64,000 nucleotides of DNA from the NCBI GenBank assembly GCA_036397455.1, contig DASWIX010000076.1, positions 105,369 to 169,368 of the forward strand, written 5' to 3'. The stretch comes from JADFNB01 sp036397455. Its GTDB lineage: Bacteria > Gemmatimonadota > Gemmatimonadetes > Gemmatimonadales > GWC2-71-9. The notes beneath the pieces were generated by a model. The model was not told the DNA's origin and ran no database searches. It saw only the letters and a program-made list of their open reading frames with translations. Positions 53,167 to 63,049 of this stretch are shown piece by piece. Both the position numbers and the translations under genes were made by a program. Position 1 is the first letter of the stretch. Each line of letters starts with the position of its first letter.

Positions 53167-53358
53167 TTGACCTCCAGGCCAAGAGATGGTTGGGCACCGA
53201 CGCGCAGCGTGATCACGCCGGTGCCAGGCCGCCCGTGGTTTGCGGGCCAGCCGGGGAAGCCGCGTAAGGAAGCATCGAACTCCGACTGTGTCAATCGGAA
53301 TGGATCGGCGGGGCCCATTCCGACGCGTCGACGTCTACCGGCACGCACTCCCGCCGTT

Positions 53359-54921
53359 TCATCGGCGCCCCGATGGACGCACGGGCGGGGTGGACTCCGG
53401 TGGGCGCCGGTGATGGGTGGCCTGCTCGAACGCGTATGCGAGCGCGATGAGTTTCGGCTCGCTCCACGCATCGCCCAGGATCTGCAGTCCCGCGGGCAGG
53501 GTCCCGCGCGTGTATCCCATCGGGACCGTGATCGCCGGGAACCCGGTGTGCGGCGCCAGGTCCTGGCTGTTGTCGCCGTGCGGCGTGTTGAGATCGCCGA
53601 TCAACCGCGGCGGGTTGCTCCACGTGGGATACACCATCGCATCGAGCCGATGCGCCACGAGCTGGCGCCGCACCCCGGCGCGCATCCGTTCCTGATTGGC
53701 CCGCGCGCGCACGCAGGCGGGATTCGTGTCCGGTCCTTCCTCGATCCCCATGAAATAGTCGAGTCCCGACTCGGCCAACGGGTGGAACCGCCCCGAGCGG
53801 ACGACTTCGTCGAGCGACGTGACGGGCGCACCCGGCCCGAGACTGCGGAGATAGGCCTCGAAATCGTGTTTGAACCGCGGGCACCAACGCGCGCCGCGCG
53901 GGATCGAGTCCTGTTCGGGGATGATCACGGGATCGACGATCGTCGCGCCGGCCCGTCGCATCGCCTCCAGCGCCTGCTCGAACGCCGCGAGCACCTCGTC
54001 GTCGGCGTTCTCCCGATTGGACCACTGCCGCAACACGCCGAGACGCGCCCCGCGTAGCGCGGTGTCGTCGAGGTAGTCGGCGTAGCGGTTCGATTTGCGC
54101 TCGCGACTCGCTTCGGTCACCTGGTCGGCCGGATCATAACCGGCGATGACATCGAACACCGCCACGGCGTCGGCGACGCTGCGCGCCATCGGCCCGCCGA
54201 TATCACGATCGAGATACAACGGCACGATCCCGTCGCGGCTGGTAAGGCCCATCGTCGAGCGGATGCCGACCAGCGCGTTATGTGACGACGGACCGCGAAT
54301 CGAGTTGCCGGTGTCGGTCCCCAATCCGACCACACCGAAGCTCGCCGCCACCGCCGCCGCGGTACCACCGCTCGACCCCGCCGGAACGCGGTTAAGCGCG
54401 TACGGATTCCGCGTGTGCCCCGGCAACGCCGATCCAACCGTGTAGTAGGGCGAGAAGGCAAACTCGGCCATGTTGGACTTCGCGATGACGATGGCCCCGG
54501 CCTCCCGCAGACGGCGAACCTGAAACGCGTCGTCCGGGGGAATCGAACCCGCCAGCGAGAGCGAGCCGGCGGTGGTGGGCATGTCGTGCGTGTCGTAGTT
54601 GTCTTTCACGATGACCGGGATGCCGTGTAGCGGTCCCACCATCCCGGAAACCGCGAGGATGCTGTCCAGCTCGTCCGCGCGACGCAGCGCGTTGGGATTG
54701 AGGTAGATGATCGCGTTGATCGCCGGGCCCTGTTTGTCGTACGCCTCGATCCGGGCCTGATATGCCATCACGAGCTGGCGGGCGGTCAGCCTGCCCGCGC
54801 GCATCTCCGCGTGCACCTCCGCGATGGTGGCCTCCACCACATCGAACGGCCGCTGCTGCGCCGCCGCCAGTGACGGGAGGACCAGGGCGAGTCGAATGAC
54901 GGTACCGAGAAGACGTGGCAT
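53359..54921 (-). CDS. Secreted amidase (amidase-signature family)
   Basis: 520 residues from ATG 54921 (ATG 54939 is the alternative) with a signal peptide ending SLAAAQ. The Ser-cisSer-Lys triad is visible: Lys in PVIVKDNYDT, the glycine/serine-rich VPAGSSGGTAAAVAASF, and the nucleophile region GTDTGNSIRGPSS. Family members hydrolyse amides outside the cytoplasm; the substrate is unknown. A near-identical copy of the 5' part (54696-55040) occurs at 63450-63793. No neighbouring gene shares its transcription unit. Confidence 0.9.
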   Translation of the reverse strand: MPRLLGTVIRLALVLPSLAAAQQRPFDVVEATIAEVHAEMRAGRLTARQLVMAYQARIEAYDKQGPAINAIIYLNPNALRRADELDSILAVSGMVGPLHGIPVIVKDNYDTHDMPTTAGSLSLAGSIPPDDAFQVRRLREAGAIVIAKSNMAEFAFSPYYTVGSALPGHTRNPYALNRVPAGSSGGTAAAVAASFGVVGLGTDTGNSIRGPSSHNALVGIRSTMGLTSRDGIVPLYLDRDIGGPMARSVADAVAVFDVIAGYDPADQVTEASRERKSNRYADYLDDTALRGARLGVLRQWSNRENADDEVLAAFEQALEAMRRAGATIVDPVIIPEQDSIPRGARWCPRFKHDFEAYLRSLGPGAPVTSLDEVVRSGRFHPLAESGLDYFMGIEEGPDTNPACVRARANQERMRAGVRRQLVAHRLDAMVYPTWSNPPRLIGDLNTPHGDNSQDLAPHTGFPAITVPMGYTRGTLPAGLQILGDAWSEPKLIALAYAFEQATHHRRPPESTPPVRPSGRR

Positions 54922-55040
54922 CGGGATGGCACTCCGCATATTTCGGGTTGTGGGGATCCTACGCCCGTGGTCGCACGGGGTCCAGCGCGGAAGCACGCCT
55001 GCCCCGGCGCCGTTCACGGCGCGCCGGCACGACAGCGCCG
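54696..55040. repeat. Long direct duplicate, copy 1 (amidase 5' end plus upstream)
   Basis: About 345 nt covering the first 75 codons of the amidase and its upstream DNA are repeated at 63450-63793 in the same orientation with roughly a dozen differences. The copy also carries a GCGCCG-TTCA-CGGCGC hairpin (about 55008-55023) of the type seen at 63.7-64 kb. No gene is supported in 55041-55249. Confidence 0.88.
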
Positions 55041-55249
55041 AGAGCGACGCGAAGCTATCCGCCTAACCGCCGAGCCGCCTTTTCTCTCCTTCGCTCGCTC
55101 CGCGCCGTCGCGCCGGATTCGAAAGACTGGGGCTGAAGGCGCCCGCGATCCGTTCGCTGCGATAATCCGCTCCGCGCTGCGTTGGTGCGGTTGGGTTCCC
55201 GTGCTTGCCCCATCCCACCATGCCACGTCCCCCTGGAGGCGGGCGCGAC

Positions 55250-56300
55250 ATGGGAGCGGCAGGAGAGCCCGGTGGACACACGACGCTGCGCCGCAGCGGC
55301 GCGCCGGTCGGCGTCTACCGGCCGCGCCGCCCGCGCGCCTCGCCGCTCTATCGGCTCCTCGCCGACCACTTCCAGACCTTCGCGACGGTCTACGACGAGC
55401 GGTTCGCGCCCCGCTGGGGCCCGTGGCGGCGCGTCGTCCCCGCCGTGGTCGAGAAGTTCCTGGCCTGCGGCATCCTGGAGCACGGCTTCGCCCGCGTGCG
55501 CTGTGGCGGCTGCCGGCACGAGTACCTGCTCGCCTTCTCCTGCAAGTGCCGCTACTTCTGTCCCAGTTGCCACGCCAAGCGCCTGGCCGTCTGGAGTGGC
55601 TGGCTCGAGGAGACCCTGCTCGCCCCCGTGCCACACCGCCAGGTGGTGCTCGCGGTCCCCAAGCGGCTCCGCCCCTCCTTCCTCTACCGCCGTGCCCTGC
55701 TCGGCGACCTCGCGCGGGTGGCGGCGCGCACGCTCACGGCGTTCATCCGGGCGACCACCGGGGAGCGGGCGCTGTCGGTGGGCATCGTCGCCTCGATCCA
55801 GACGCACGGCTCGCTGGCCAACTGGCACCCGCACCTCCATCTGCTGGTCACCGACGGCGGCTTCCGGCCGGACGGCACCTTCGTGCCCCTGCCGCTGCAC
55901 GATGGGGCGACGGTGACCGAAGCGTTCCGCCGCGCCGTGCTCACGCTGTTCGTCAAACGCGAGATGATCGACATCAACACCGCCGCGAGCATGCTGGCCT
56001 GGCCCCACTCGGGCTTTCACGTGCACGACGGTGTGTGGGTGCCGGCCGAGGAGCGCGCGTTCGCCACCCGGGCCAGCCGACGTGCGCCGCCGCTGGGCCG
56101 AGCTGCTCCGCCGAATCTTCGAGGTCGACCCGCTGCGCTGTCCCCGCTGCGGCACCGCCATGCGGATCGTCGCGGTCCTCACCGCGCCGCCCGCGATCGA
56201 CCGGGTCCTCACGCATCTGCGCCGCCCGGAACGATGCGCACCTCGCCCGCGCGCCCCGCCGCGGCGCCAGCGGGGGGGCCGCCCCGTCCCCTCGGCGTAA
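55250..56300 (+). pseudogene. IS91-type transposase with internal deletion and frameshift
   Basis: Frame one (55250 to about 56085) encodes the zinc-ribbon (CRYFCPSCHAKR), the HUH motif (NWHPHLHLLVTDGG) and SGFHVHDGVWVPAEERAFATR, all typical of IS91 transposases. The remainder (RRRWAELLRRIFEVDPLRC, GTAMRIVAVLTAPPAI) is in another frame up to 56300. The region between, which holds the catalytic tyrosine(s), is missing. The element cannot transpose by itself. 56301-56517 is very GC-rich with no gene and may contain its 3' end. Confidence 0.82.
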
Positions 56301-56517
56301 GCCACGCGTGCCCCCGCCGCTCAACCCTGGCGTCGGGGGGCGGCGGCGTGCGCGGGTGGGCGCCGCGCCCCGCGCGGGGCGACTCCCGACCCGCACGCCC
56401 TGTCCGTTACCCGGCTTCGCTCCGCCGCAGGCCCCCGCCCGCGGCCCGATGCGCTGCCGCACGGCCCCTGGAGCGCTCCGGCAGCCCGCCGTACTCGGGG
56501 CGGGGCGATTGAAATTC

Positions 56518-56912
56518 CTATCCGGGATCGGCGAATGCCATGGCCCAATCGACCGCAAGTGCCTGGCGGAGCGAAATGGCCTCAATGTTCCATTGGTGGG
56601 CTCTTTCAAGAGCGCCCTTGGTAAATCCTCGCCTGGAGACCACGACCCGCTTGTCGATGGGGAGAACATCGAACTTACTACGCACTTGTTCAATCCATTG
56701 AATGTCCGCCTTGCGGTGATGGTCGCGGCACTCAATCCGATTCTTATGGACCTAGGGCCTCTGGTGTGTTCGATCAGAACGTCGAGCTCGCGCTGGCGGG
56801 GGGAGAGCGTTTCAGTAAGCATGGCACTCACCGAGACGACGACGCCACTGGGCGACAGCTGGCTCTCGAGGAGAGCTACCAGCTCTTGAAAGGAGTTTGA
56901 CCGTCTAGGCAT
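56518..56912 (-). pseudogene. Restriction-endonuclease-like gene with one-base frameshift
   Basis: Frame one from ATG 56912 reads SFQELVALLESQLSPSGV to RQRELDVLIEHT. From about 56738 the conserved continuation is in another frame: IECRDHHRKADIQWIEQV, DKRVVVSRRGFTKGALERA and ending at TAG 56518. The second part fits Mrr-like PD-(D/E)xK endonuclease domains (E-C-x-D motif, GFTxxA). Adding a single base in the CAATCC stretch at 56733-56738 would restore one frame of about 131 residues. The size is small for a full restriction enzyme. Confidence 0.65.
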
Positions 56913-57135
56913 GATCTATTGCCCCCGTCTCGGCGCCACCCATGGGCTGCCACCCAAACCCGCCCTCAAGCTGCGGGACTGACCCCTCGTGGAGTCGGAT
57001 TCCCAATCTGTAAATGCGCTCGTACTTGCGCCATAGGGCCAGCCCATCAGCTTCGCTTGGGTCAAAACGTGGGGCACGGACGAAGGGCAGTAATCGGGGC
57101 GAAGAACTGGGTCGTTCTTGTTGCGCTGCCGGCAT
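56905..57135 (-). CDS. Small hypothetical protein upstream of endonuclease-like gene
   Basis: 76 residues, ATG 57135, ending TAG 56905 with an 8-nt overlap onto the following ATG (56912), which suggests coupling. It contains FDPSEADGLALWRKYERIYRLG, a plausible amphipathic helix, then Gly/Pro-rich sequence. I recognise no family. It may be real because of the overlap, but composition alone does not prove it. Confidence 0.4.
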   Translation of the reverse strand: MPAAQQERPSSSPRLLPFVRAPRFDPSEADGLALWRKYERIYRLGIRLHEGSVPQLEGGFGWQPMGGAETGAIDHA

Positions 57136-57688
57136 TAGGGCATGGGAACGCTGGAGAAGGTCGTTTTGAAGCTGAAAATGGCCGGCCTATGAAACCGTCT
57201 GCGGATTCGCTCACGTTGTCCGGACCCGTAGCCGCACATCCTACCGGAAGTAGTCAAGCAGCCGCTCGATAGCGTCCCCGGAGGTCCGCCAGAAGTCCTT
57301 CAGTCCGACTGCGGAGGATCGAACTGTTGGCGAGCACGAGATCCCGCACTCGCCAGGCTCCCCACACGGCCCAAAGCCCGCAGCCCCCGACGACTGCTAC
57401 GGGCCAGAATCGGCCCAGGGTTTGGCCTGCCGTTGTTAGTCATGCCGCCATCTAACGTCCCTGCGCCTAAGCTGTGCGGGTGGTACGGCAGGCAGGTGTA
57501 GGAATCGAACTCAAGGCCCCACCTCGTAAGATCAGTAGGTTCTCGTCCAGAGCAGCGCGAATCGATTTCGCGCCCCCAACCATGTTTAGGCCCAGCCACA
57601 TGTTCGCAGATCGACGAGAGTCCTCCAGACGAAACGCGACATCGCGCTGACGACCTTGGGTAGGCTCTTGTTGGTTCCGCGCAATGAG
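57136..57688. other. Stretch without a supportable gene
   Basis: Short frames on both strands have no protein-like features. The DNA is less GC-rich than the housekeeping part. A GTTAG ... CTAAC pair near 57435-57454 gives a small hairpin. Nothing else is recognised. Confidence 0.4.
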
Positions 57689-58168
57689 TTAGCCACCCAT
57701 GATCTTCGCCAGGATGGTCTGCCTACGGATTGACAGAACAAAACGCGACATGTGGCTCGGGTCGGCGAGGGGGGGGTCTTGCCTTTCAGCCGCGAACGCG
57801 ATGAAGTTGATGTTGGGAGTGTCGCAACCCTTTTGAATGTGGACTCTGAAATTCGATGCACTTTGGCTTGCGGGACCCGCATCAAATGCGGTTGACCGAG
57901 CGGGAGCAAAAGCAGCCCGCGGGGTCGCGGGAACGTCGGGCGGCGGCGGCTTTGGGTAGATGGTGTGGTGAAGGGAGACGGCGTAACTACTTCCGGAGAG
58001 TCGAAAAGACTCGGGAATCGCGCGAAGTGGACGGACATACGCCTTCTGTTCGGGAGCGTGTTTCTGAAGCCGTGACGCCGGATCTGCACTTTCTGCGCAT
58101 TCGCGAGCCCTGTCCGTGACGAGGTCGCGGTTCCCTGCCGGGCGAAGCCACCGAATCATGTCGTCCAT
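57689..58168 (-). CDS. Doubtful hypothetical protein
   Basis: A 159-codon minus-strand frame from ATG 58168. The C-terminal half (SASNFRVHIQKGCDTPNINF, then DPSHMSRFVLSIRRQTILA) looks protein-like, but third-position bias is weak and no family is recognised. The start overlaps the propeller lipoprotein gene head to head. Treat as unproven. Confidence 0.3.
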   Translation of the reverse strand: MDDMIRWLRPAGNRDLVTDRARECAESADPASRLQKHAPEQKAYVRPLRAIPESFRLSGSSYAVSLHHTIYPKPPPPDVPATPRAAFAPARSTAFDAGPASQSASNFRVHIQKGCDTPNINFIAFAAERQDPPLADPSHMSRFVLSIRRQTILAKIMGG

Positions 58169-59474
58169 TGTGCTAGCACGATTGACACTGGCTTCGGCGA
58201 TGATCGTTGGCTTCTCGCACTGCGGCGACCCGCAGAAGCCCGGTTCGTCCGATTTGGCTCCAACGGCCCTTACGTTTGCGACGCCACAAACCGGCGTGAT
58301 TCTCGGCGACACCCTGCAGTTGGGCGCTTGGTTCCTTGATGCCGAGAACAGGCCGATCGGCATTCCGCCGGACACAGTTGTATGGACGAGTGATGACAAC
58401 ACCGTGTTGGCTAGTCTCGGGCGCGACCGGTTCCACGCGCTGAAGGAGGGGCTGGCGCTGGTCAGGGGGGCAACAACCTACAGAGGCCGGACGTTCGAAG
58501 TAGACCGTGTCTTTGCCGTGGTGCCGTCGATCCCCGGCGGCCTCGTGTGGCTCCGGCAGGCAGCGCTAGGTGGGCCTATGCGTTTGGTCTGGAGTCCTAG
58601 CACACCGATCAACCCCGAGGTTCTTCCACCAGCAGGTCACCCAGACGGAGGCCAGGGGCTACCTGCAGTGTCTCCTGATGGCCGAATGGTGATCGTACAG
58701 AGCCCACGATCCTTGAGCGCCACCGCCCCCTTTGGGCTCTTCTCCGTGGACCTGGTCACCGGGAGCGTCTTTGAGGTAACGTCGCAGATGACGCGCCATC
58801 AGGTCGCGCCGCGGTGGGCGCCCGATGGAGACAAGCTGATCTTCACATCGAATGAACGCGGCCCCTGGGACCTGTGGTCAATCGACTATCCCGACTTGGT
58901 CGCAACTCTGCGGGTCCAGCTCGATGCGACCCGGCCCATCTTCTTCGACGTTGCTCCCAACGACGGACGCCTGGTGGCCGCACTTCCGACCACCCCCGGA
59001 GGAGAGGATCTTTGGGAGGGGGCACTCGGTGAACTCTTCTCCCGACGGATCACGGCGACGCCGGCAGTCTCAAAGACCAATCCTCGTGTGAATGCGAGCG
59101 GTGACTTGATTGCATACACGAGCTTCGGGCACGATAGCACCGATGCCAATACGGCGCAGGTCATCACCCGAGCAACCGGCAACCTCGTCCTCTCTATACG
59201 GCAGACCCTCCTTCCGGCGTTCGCGTCGTCCGAGACGAACCACTTCTACTCGAGCGCGGAAGTCTCCTCGTGGTCCGTTGACGACCGATTTCTTCTTATC
59301 TCTTGGAGCGTCAACGGGAGGCGTATCTCTAGCGGTTCAGTCGCTGATGTCTGGGACTACTCGCCTGAGATTTACGCGATCAGGGTAGCTGATACGTTAG
59401 CGATCAGACTTACACGCTACGGGCCCGCGGATGTTCAGGCAGAGTTTGTTCAGGCCAAGCGTGTCGGCAGGTAG
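58158..59474 (+). CDS. Secreted Ig-like/PD40 propeller protein
   Basis: 438 residues from ATG 58158. A hydrophobic N-terminus ends near VGFSHCGD, a possible though non-canonical lipidation site. Residues 30-125 look like a Big_2/Ig-like domain (TPQTGVILGDTLQLGAWFLD). The rest has PD40/TolB-type blades (AVSPDGRMVIVQSPR, APRWAPDGDKLIFTSNERG, SVDDRFLLISWSVNG). Such proteins are usually surface or periplasmic binding or scaffold proteins. It precedes the M4-like protease by 30 nt and may share its transcript. Confidence 0.72.
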   Translation: MSSIVLARLTLASAMIVGFSHCGDPQKPGSSDLAPTALTFATPQTGVILGDTLQLGAWFLDAENRPIGIPPDTVVWTSDDNTVLASLGRDRFHALKEGLALVRGATTYRGRTFEVDRVFAVVPSIPGGLVWLRQAALGGPMRLVWSPSTPINPEVLPPAGHPDGGQGLPAVSPDGRMVIVQSPRSLSATAPFGLFSVDLVTGSVFEVTSQMTRHQVAPRWAPDGDKLIFTSNERGPWDLWSIDYPDLVATLRVQLDATRPIFFDVAPNDGRLVAALPTTPGGEDLWEGALGELFSRRITATPAVSKTNPRVNASGDLIAYTSFGHDSTDANTAQVITRATGNLVLSIRQTLLPAFASSETNHFYSSAEVSSWSVDDRFLLISWSVNGRRISSGSVADVWDYSPEIYAIRVADTLAIRLTRYGPADVQAEFVQAKRVGR

Positions 59475-59504
59475 GCGACGTCAGAGTTTGAAAAAGGAGG
59501 TAGC

Positions 59505-62060
59505 ATGCGAAGGGCAGGGTCGTTGGTAATCGTCGTAATGGCTGTGCTCGTGGGTGGGCCATCGGCATTGGCGCAGGGCCCGCCTGTTTCCCCATACCGC
59601 AATCCAGCGCGGCAAGTCCGCCTGAATGCAACGCGCGCCGTGATCGATTCCCTCGATCGCAGTTTGAGGATTCTTCGCCGAGCGGACGTTGATACCGCCC
59701 TTGGGACACCACGATGGCTCACGTTTGCTCCCGAAGTTGCGATGCGTAGCGGCCTTTCCGGCAATCCCAGCGATGTGGCCAGCCGGTTCTTCCGAACCAT
59801 GGGGAAGCAACTCTATTCGTTGGGCTCCGAGACGCAAATGCGCGAAGCACGTATTGACACAGTCGGTGACCTTGCACACGTGAGGCTACGCCAGTTCTAC
59901 CGGGGAGTTCCGATCCACGGTGGCGAGGTTCGCGTTCACCTTCAATGGACTGGCAGGGGATATGCCGTCTACTCCACAAATGGGCGCGTGTTCGCCGACT
60001 TGCCTGAGGACGCGGTACCGGGGTATCTGAATCGGAGCGAGGCGGCTGAATTGGTCGCAGCGGCGTGGCCTGGCGTGGACGTTGTGTCGATCTCAGAGTC
60101 ACTGGACTCCCTCAGCTTCTACCCGTTTGAGGAGCGCCTCCGACTCGCGGTTGCCGGGGTGGCAGACAGCGCCGGTGCGCGCTTGCGGTTCTGGGCGGAT
60201 GCGACGACGGGCTCACCGATTGTGACGTGGCGTGCGATGAGAAACAGTGCTGTACGGCTGCTCCAAGGCCAGGCCGACATCAACGTGGAACGCGGGTCGC
60301 GCCGAGAAGGCCCTTTCTTCGGCAACACTAGTCCGTGGAGCGAATCCGATGCGGCCGCCGGCTTCGTATGGGGGAGTGGGACCGACGTGTTCGGAGTGTT
60401 CCATAATTCGGACTTCCGTGTGTACTACACAGGTTCGACGTACCGGTTGAGAAGCAACCAGGTTGCGCCGTGGGTATCAGAGATCCGCGTTTGGGACCTC
60501 GCCGGGGCCGATCTCCCCTCGACCAATTGCGCGTCAGCTCCGTGGGTACACAATTCGACGACGCAATGGGGCAACTCTCAGTCACGGCGGGAAGAAGTCA
60601 CCGGTATGCTCCATGCCGTATCAGCAGGTATGTATCTGCACGATGTGTTGGGCAGGTCGAGCTACGATGGCAGTGGCAGCATCATCAATGTCTGTGTGGA
60701 TGGAACGGATCCGTTTGGGTGGCAAGGCGGCTTCAATGCTGCATGGATTGACAACAACCGTTTCCTGTTCACGCGCGCATTCTCGGGCTTCGGGGCGGCG
60801 GTTGGTCCGAAGAACATAGTAACACATGAAGTGATGCATGCCGTCAGTCACAGCAACGATCTGGACGTTGCGACCGACGGCGACTTCGACTCAGCGGCTC
60901 TGAACGAGGCACTGTCGGACTACTTCGGAGCGAGACATCACGGTGATCCGTGCATTGGGGCGGGCGCCGTGCCGTGCATACGAGATCTTACGGGCGTGGT
61001 ACAATTCAACCAGCGTTATCAGCTACTTCTTGCGGGGCGATACCACGACTTCGGAGTGTTGATGGCCGGGGCGCTGTGGGAGGTCGCCGCGTTGTCCCCG
61101 CCGATTGGCACGGATGTCGATCTGGCGACGTTCGATGCCATGCGCTTCTACATGCTTTGGCAGGAGACGATGCTTCATACTCGTGAAGCCATAGTGGCCG
61201 CCGCTCAGGACCGGGCGCACAATAATCTGAGTTCGACCAATCCGGTCCCACTCATTGAACAGGAACTCTACGAGCGTGGGGTGGGATTCCCTCCTGTTCA
61301 GGTGAGTCTGTTCAACTCCCTGGTCCATGAATGCGGGTATCGATTGAGCGTCGTGGTGGGTAGCACCAGGCGTAGGTATTCAATCACATTCCAGACGGGA
61401 AGCGGACAGAACCAAGATCAAAGCGTGGCATCGGTACAAGATGAGGAAGAGCTTGAGATCCTGTTCGTGGGTGGAAGCACGGACTTTGACTACGGACCGC
61501 TAGACTTAGGGGGGCATCAGCAGGGCGACGGGCATGCCCACGCATTTCGTGTGCGCTTCACGGACAACTCGGGTGGAATCGGCGGGATCTTCCACGACTA
61601 CTACAGAGGAGTCGTGGAACTCGACGAATGCGTGTCCGGGCCTGAGCTGAACCGCACTGTCATAGTGTCGAGCCAATCAAATCGAGTGGCGCCAAGTGAA
61701 CTCACGGTTCGGCAGAGTGTTTCGGGAGACGTTGCGGGTGGCCTGAGTCTTTCTGGATATGCCTCTGGAGGTGTCCAAGGTGGCAGCATACGGGAACAAG
61801 TGCGGCGCCATGGGATTCGTGCTCTTGAGATCGGTATCCCCGAGGCGCTGGCAGCCGCGCAGGCCCATATCTCGATTCACAACATGCGGGGCAAGCTAAT
61901 CCGGGAAATGACGGAAGCGGTCACCGGAGGCCGGTGGTTCAGCATAGAGTGGGACGGTCGAGATGGCGGTGGTTCTGACGCGGCTCCAGGCGTATACCTG
62001 GTCGTCGTGCGGGTTGGCGACCACATCCGAAGAACGCGCTTCATTCTTCCCTCACGGTAG
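59505..62060 (+). CDS. Secreted M4/M36-like metalloprotease with FlgD-like tail
   Basis: 851 residues with a signal peptide ending ALAQ and a near-perfect AAAGGAGG before the ATG. Residues 85-260 resemble an FTP/PepSY propeptide (LAHVRLRQFYRGVPIHGGEV). The zinc site is THEVMHAVSH, with the third ligand in ALNEALSDYFGA (the M4/M36 pattern). After a beta-rich part (610-770) the C-terminus (ISIHNMRGKLIREM, IEWDGRDGGGSDAAPGVYLV) is FlgD/T9SS-CTD-like. The stop overlaps the barrel gene by one base. The DNA is visibly less GC-rich than the core genes. Confidence 0.85.
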   Translation: MRRAGSLVIVVMAVLVGGPSALAQGPPVSPYRNPARQVRLNATRAVIDSLDRSLRILRRADVDTALGTPRWLTFAPEVAMRSGLSGNPSDVASRFFRTMGKQLYSLGSETQMREARIDTVGDLAHVRLRQFYRGVPIHGGEVRVHLQWTGRGYAVYSTNGRVFADLPEDAVPGYLNRSEAAELVAAAWPGVDVVSISESLDSLSFYPFEERLRLAVAGVADSAGARLRFWADATTGSPIVTWRAMRNSAVRLLQGQADINVERGSRREGPFFGNTSPWSESDAAAGFVWGSGTDVFGVFHNSDFRVYYTGSTYRLRSNQVAPWVSEIRVWDLAGADLPSTNCASAPWVHNSTTQWGNSQSRREEVTGMLHAVSAGMYLHDVLGRSSYDGSGSIINVCVDGTDPFGWQGGFNAAWIDNNRFLFTRAFSGFGAAVGPKNIVTHEVMHAVSHSNDLDVATDGDFDSAALNEALSDYFGARHHGDPCIGAGAVPCIRDLTGVVQFNQRYQLLLAGRYHDFGVLMAGALWEVAALSPPIGTDVDLATFDAMRFYMLWQETMLHTREAIVAAAQDRAHNNLSSTNPVPLIEQELYERGVGFPPVQVSLFNSLVHECGYRLSVVVGSTRRRYSITFQTGSGQNQDQSVASVQDEEELEILFVGGSTDFDYGPLDLGGHQQGDGHAHAFRVRFTDNSGGIGGIFHDYYRGVVELDECVSGPELNRTVIVSSQSNRVAPSELTVRQSVSGDVAGGLSLSGYASGGVQGGSIREQVRRHGIRALEIGIPEALAAAQAHISIHNMRGKLIREMTEAVTGGRWFSIEWDGRDGGGSDAAPGVYLVVVRVGDHIRRTRFILPSR

Positions 62061-62926
62061 TGTCGGGGCCCATGGCAGCAACGGCAGCCGTTTTGTTCGC
62101 GGCCGTTGCTGCATCTGCGGCGGTGGTCCGGGGGAGCCAGTCCTTCCCGACCACGCCGTTAGATGCGGAGCTTGTCTCCGGAGGTGGTGTGGGTGCTGGT
62201 GGATCTCCCACTACAGTCTTCTTGAACCCCGCGAACGCGGTAATGGACCCGGCGGTCGAGTTCTCTTTTTCAGTCCAGGATGTTACCGGACTTAGGGGGA
62301 AGAGCCTTCTGGTGGGCTTCCAGGCGGGCGTGCATGGCACGTTCGCGTTCTGGCGGTATGACGTCGCCGACCTATTCGACGAGGAATTGATAGCCGCAGA
62401 TCCCGGCCTCGGAGCTCTAACGGTTGGCGTCACTGGGGTCGGGGCGGCTCTGGGCGTTCCTATCGGCCGTTGGCGTATCGGCGCCGTATGGTCCGTTCAG
62501 ATGCTAGACAACCTGGGGGGCCGATCCGAGGAAGCAGCGATGGCGGTCGGGATGAAGCACGATGCGGACACATGGGCCGCGGGAATCGTCGCTGCGCGGA
62601 CTCTCTTCACGTTTGATGACGCCGGTCCCGCCGGAAACCTTGTGAGAGCCGGTCTTCAAGTGACACCGTTGCGGAGGCTAGCGCGAGCGATTCTTGCCGC
62701 TGATCTGTCATGGTCGCGCCGAAACGGGCTGGAAGCAGCCGACACTTGGATCGTCGTTCCCGTTGGCGTTGCTAGTTTTCGCTTTGGGCGACGTTGGATG
62801 ACCGGTCAAGTAACGACGGGGGTTCAGGTCGCCGTGAGAGGGATCACACTTCAAATCGCGCAGGAATTCGCTGGCCGGAAGTCTGTTGGGAACCTGCGGA
62901 TCGTTTCTGCGGTCCTGGAGTTGTGA
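62060..62926 (+). CDS. PorV/PorQ-like outer-membrane barrel protein
   Basis: 288 residues from a GTG overlapping the protease stop (TAGTG). A signal peptide ends near ASAAVVRG. The rest alternates short beta strands and Gly-rich turns (VFLNPANAVMDPAVEFSFSV, VTGVGAALGVPIGRWRIGAV, AAGIVAARTLFTF), the style of PorV/PorQ/UPF0164 barrels. In T9SS bacteria PorV shuttles CTD proteins to the attachment complex. Coupling to a CTD-bearing protease supports this reading but it remains an inference; other small barrels are possible. Confidence 0.55.
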   Translation: MSGPMAATAAVLFAAVAASAAVVRGSQSFPTTPLDAELVSGGGVGAGGSPTTVFLNPANAVMDPAVEFSFSVQDVTGLRGKSLLVGFQAGVHGTFAFWRYDVADLFDEELIAADPGLGALTVGVTGVGAALGVPIGRWRIGAVWSVQMLDNLGGRSEEAAMAVGMKHDADTWAAGIVAARTLFTFDDAGPAGNLVRAGLQVTPLRRLARAILAADLSWSRRNGLEAADTWIVVPVGVASFRFGRRWMTGQVTTGVQVAVRGITLQIAQEFAGRKSVGNLRIVSAVLEL

Positions 62927-63049
62927 TCGGCGGTTCTTTATCGGTGTTGGGCGTTGGGGAGGGAGTCTGCGGGTGGCGGGGCGGGGTCCATAGGGCCCCG
63001 GCTCTTTGGGGCTGTCAGTCTAGTGAAGAAGGGGGTGAGCGGCGTCAGA

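Noticed and set aside
57435..57490. Possible integron attC site (GTTAGAT-type core on the minus strand)
   Set aside because: No matching RYYYAAC partner at suitable distance, no integrase and no cassette array.
57300..57599. 99-codon minus-strand ORF
   Set aside because: Low-complexity, no recognisable fold and poor third-position bias.
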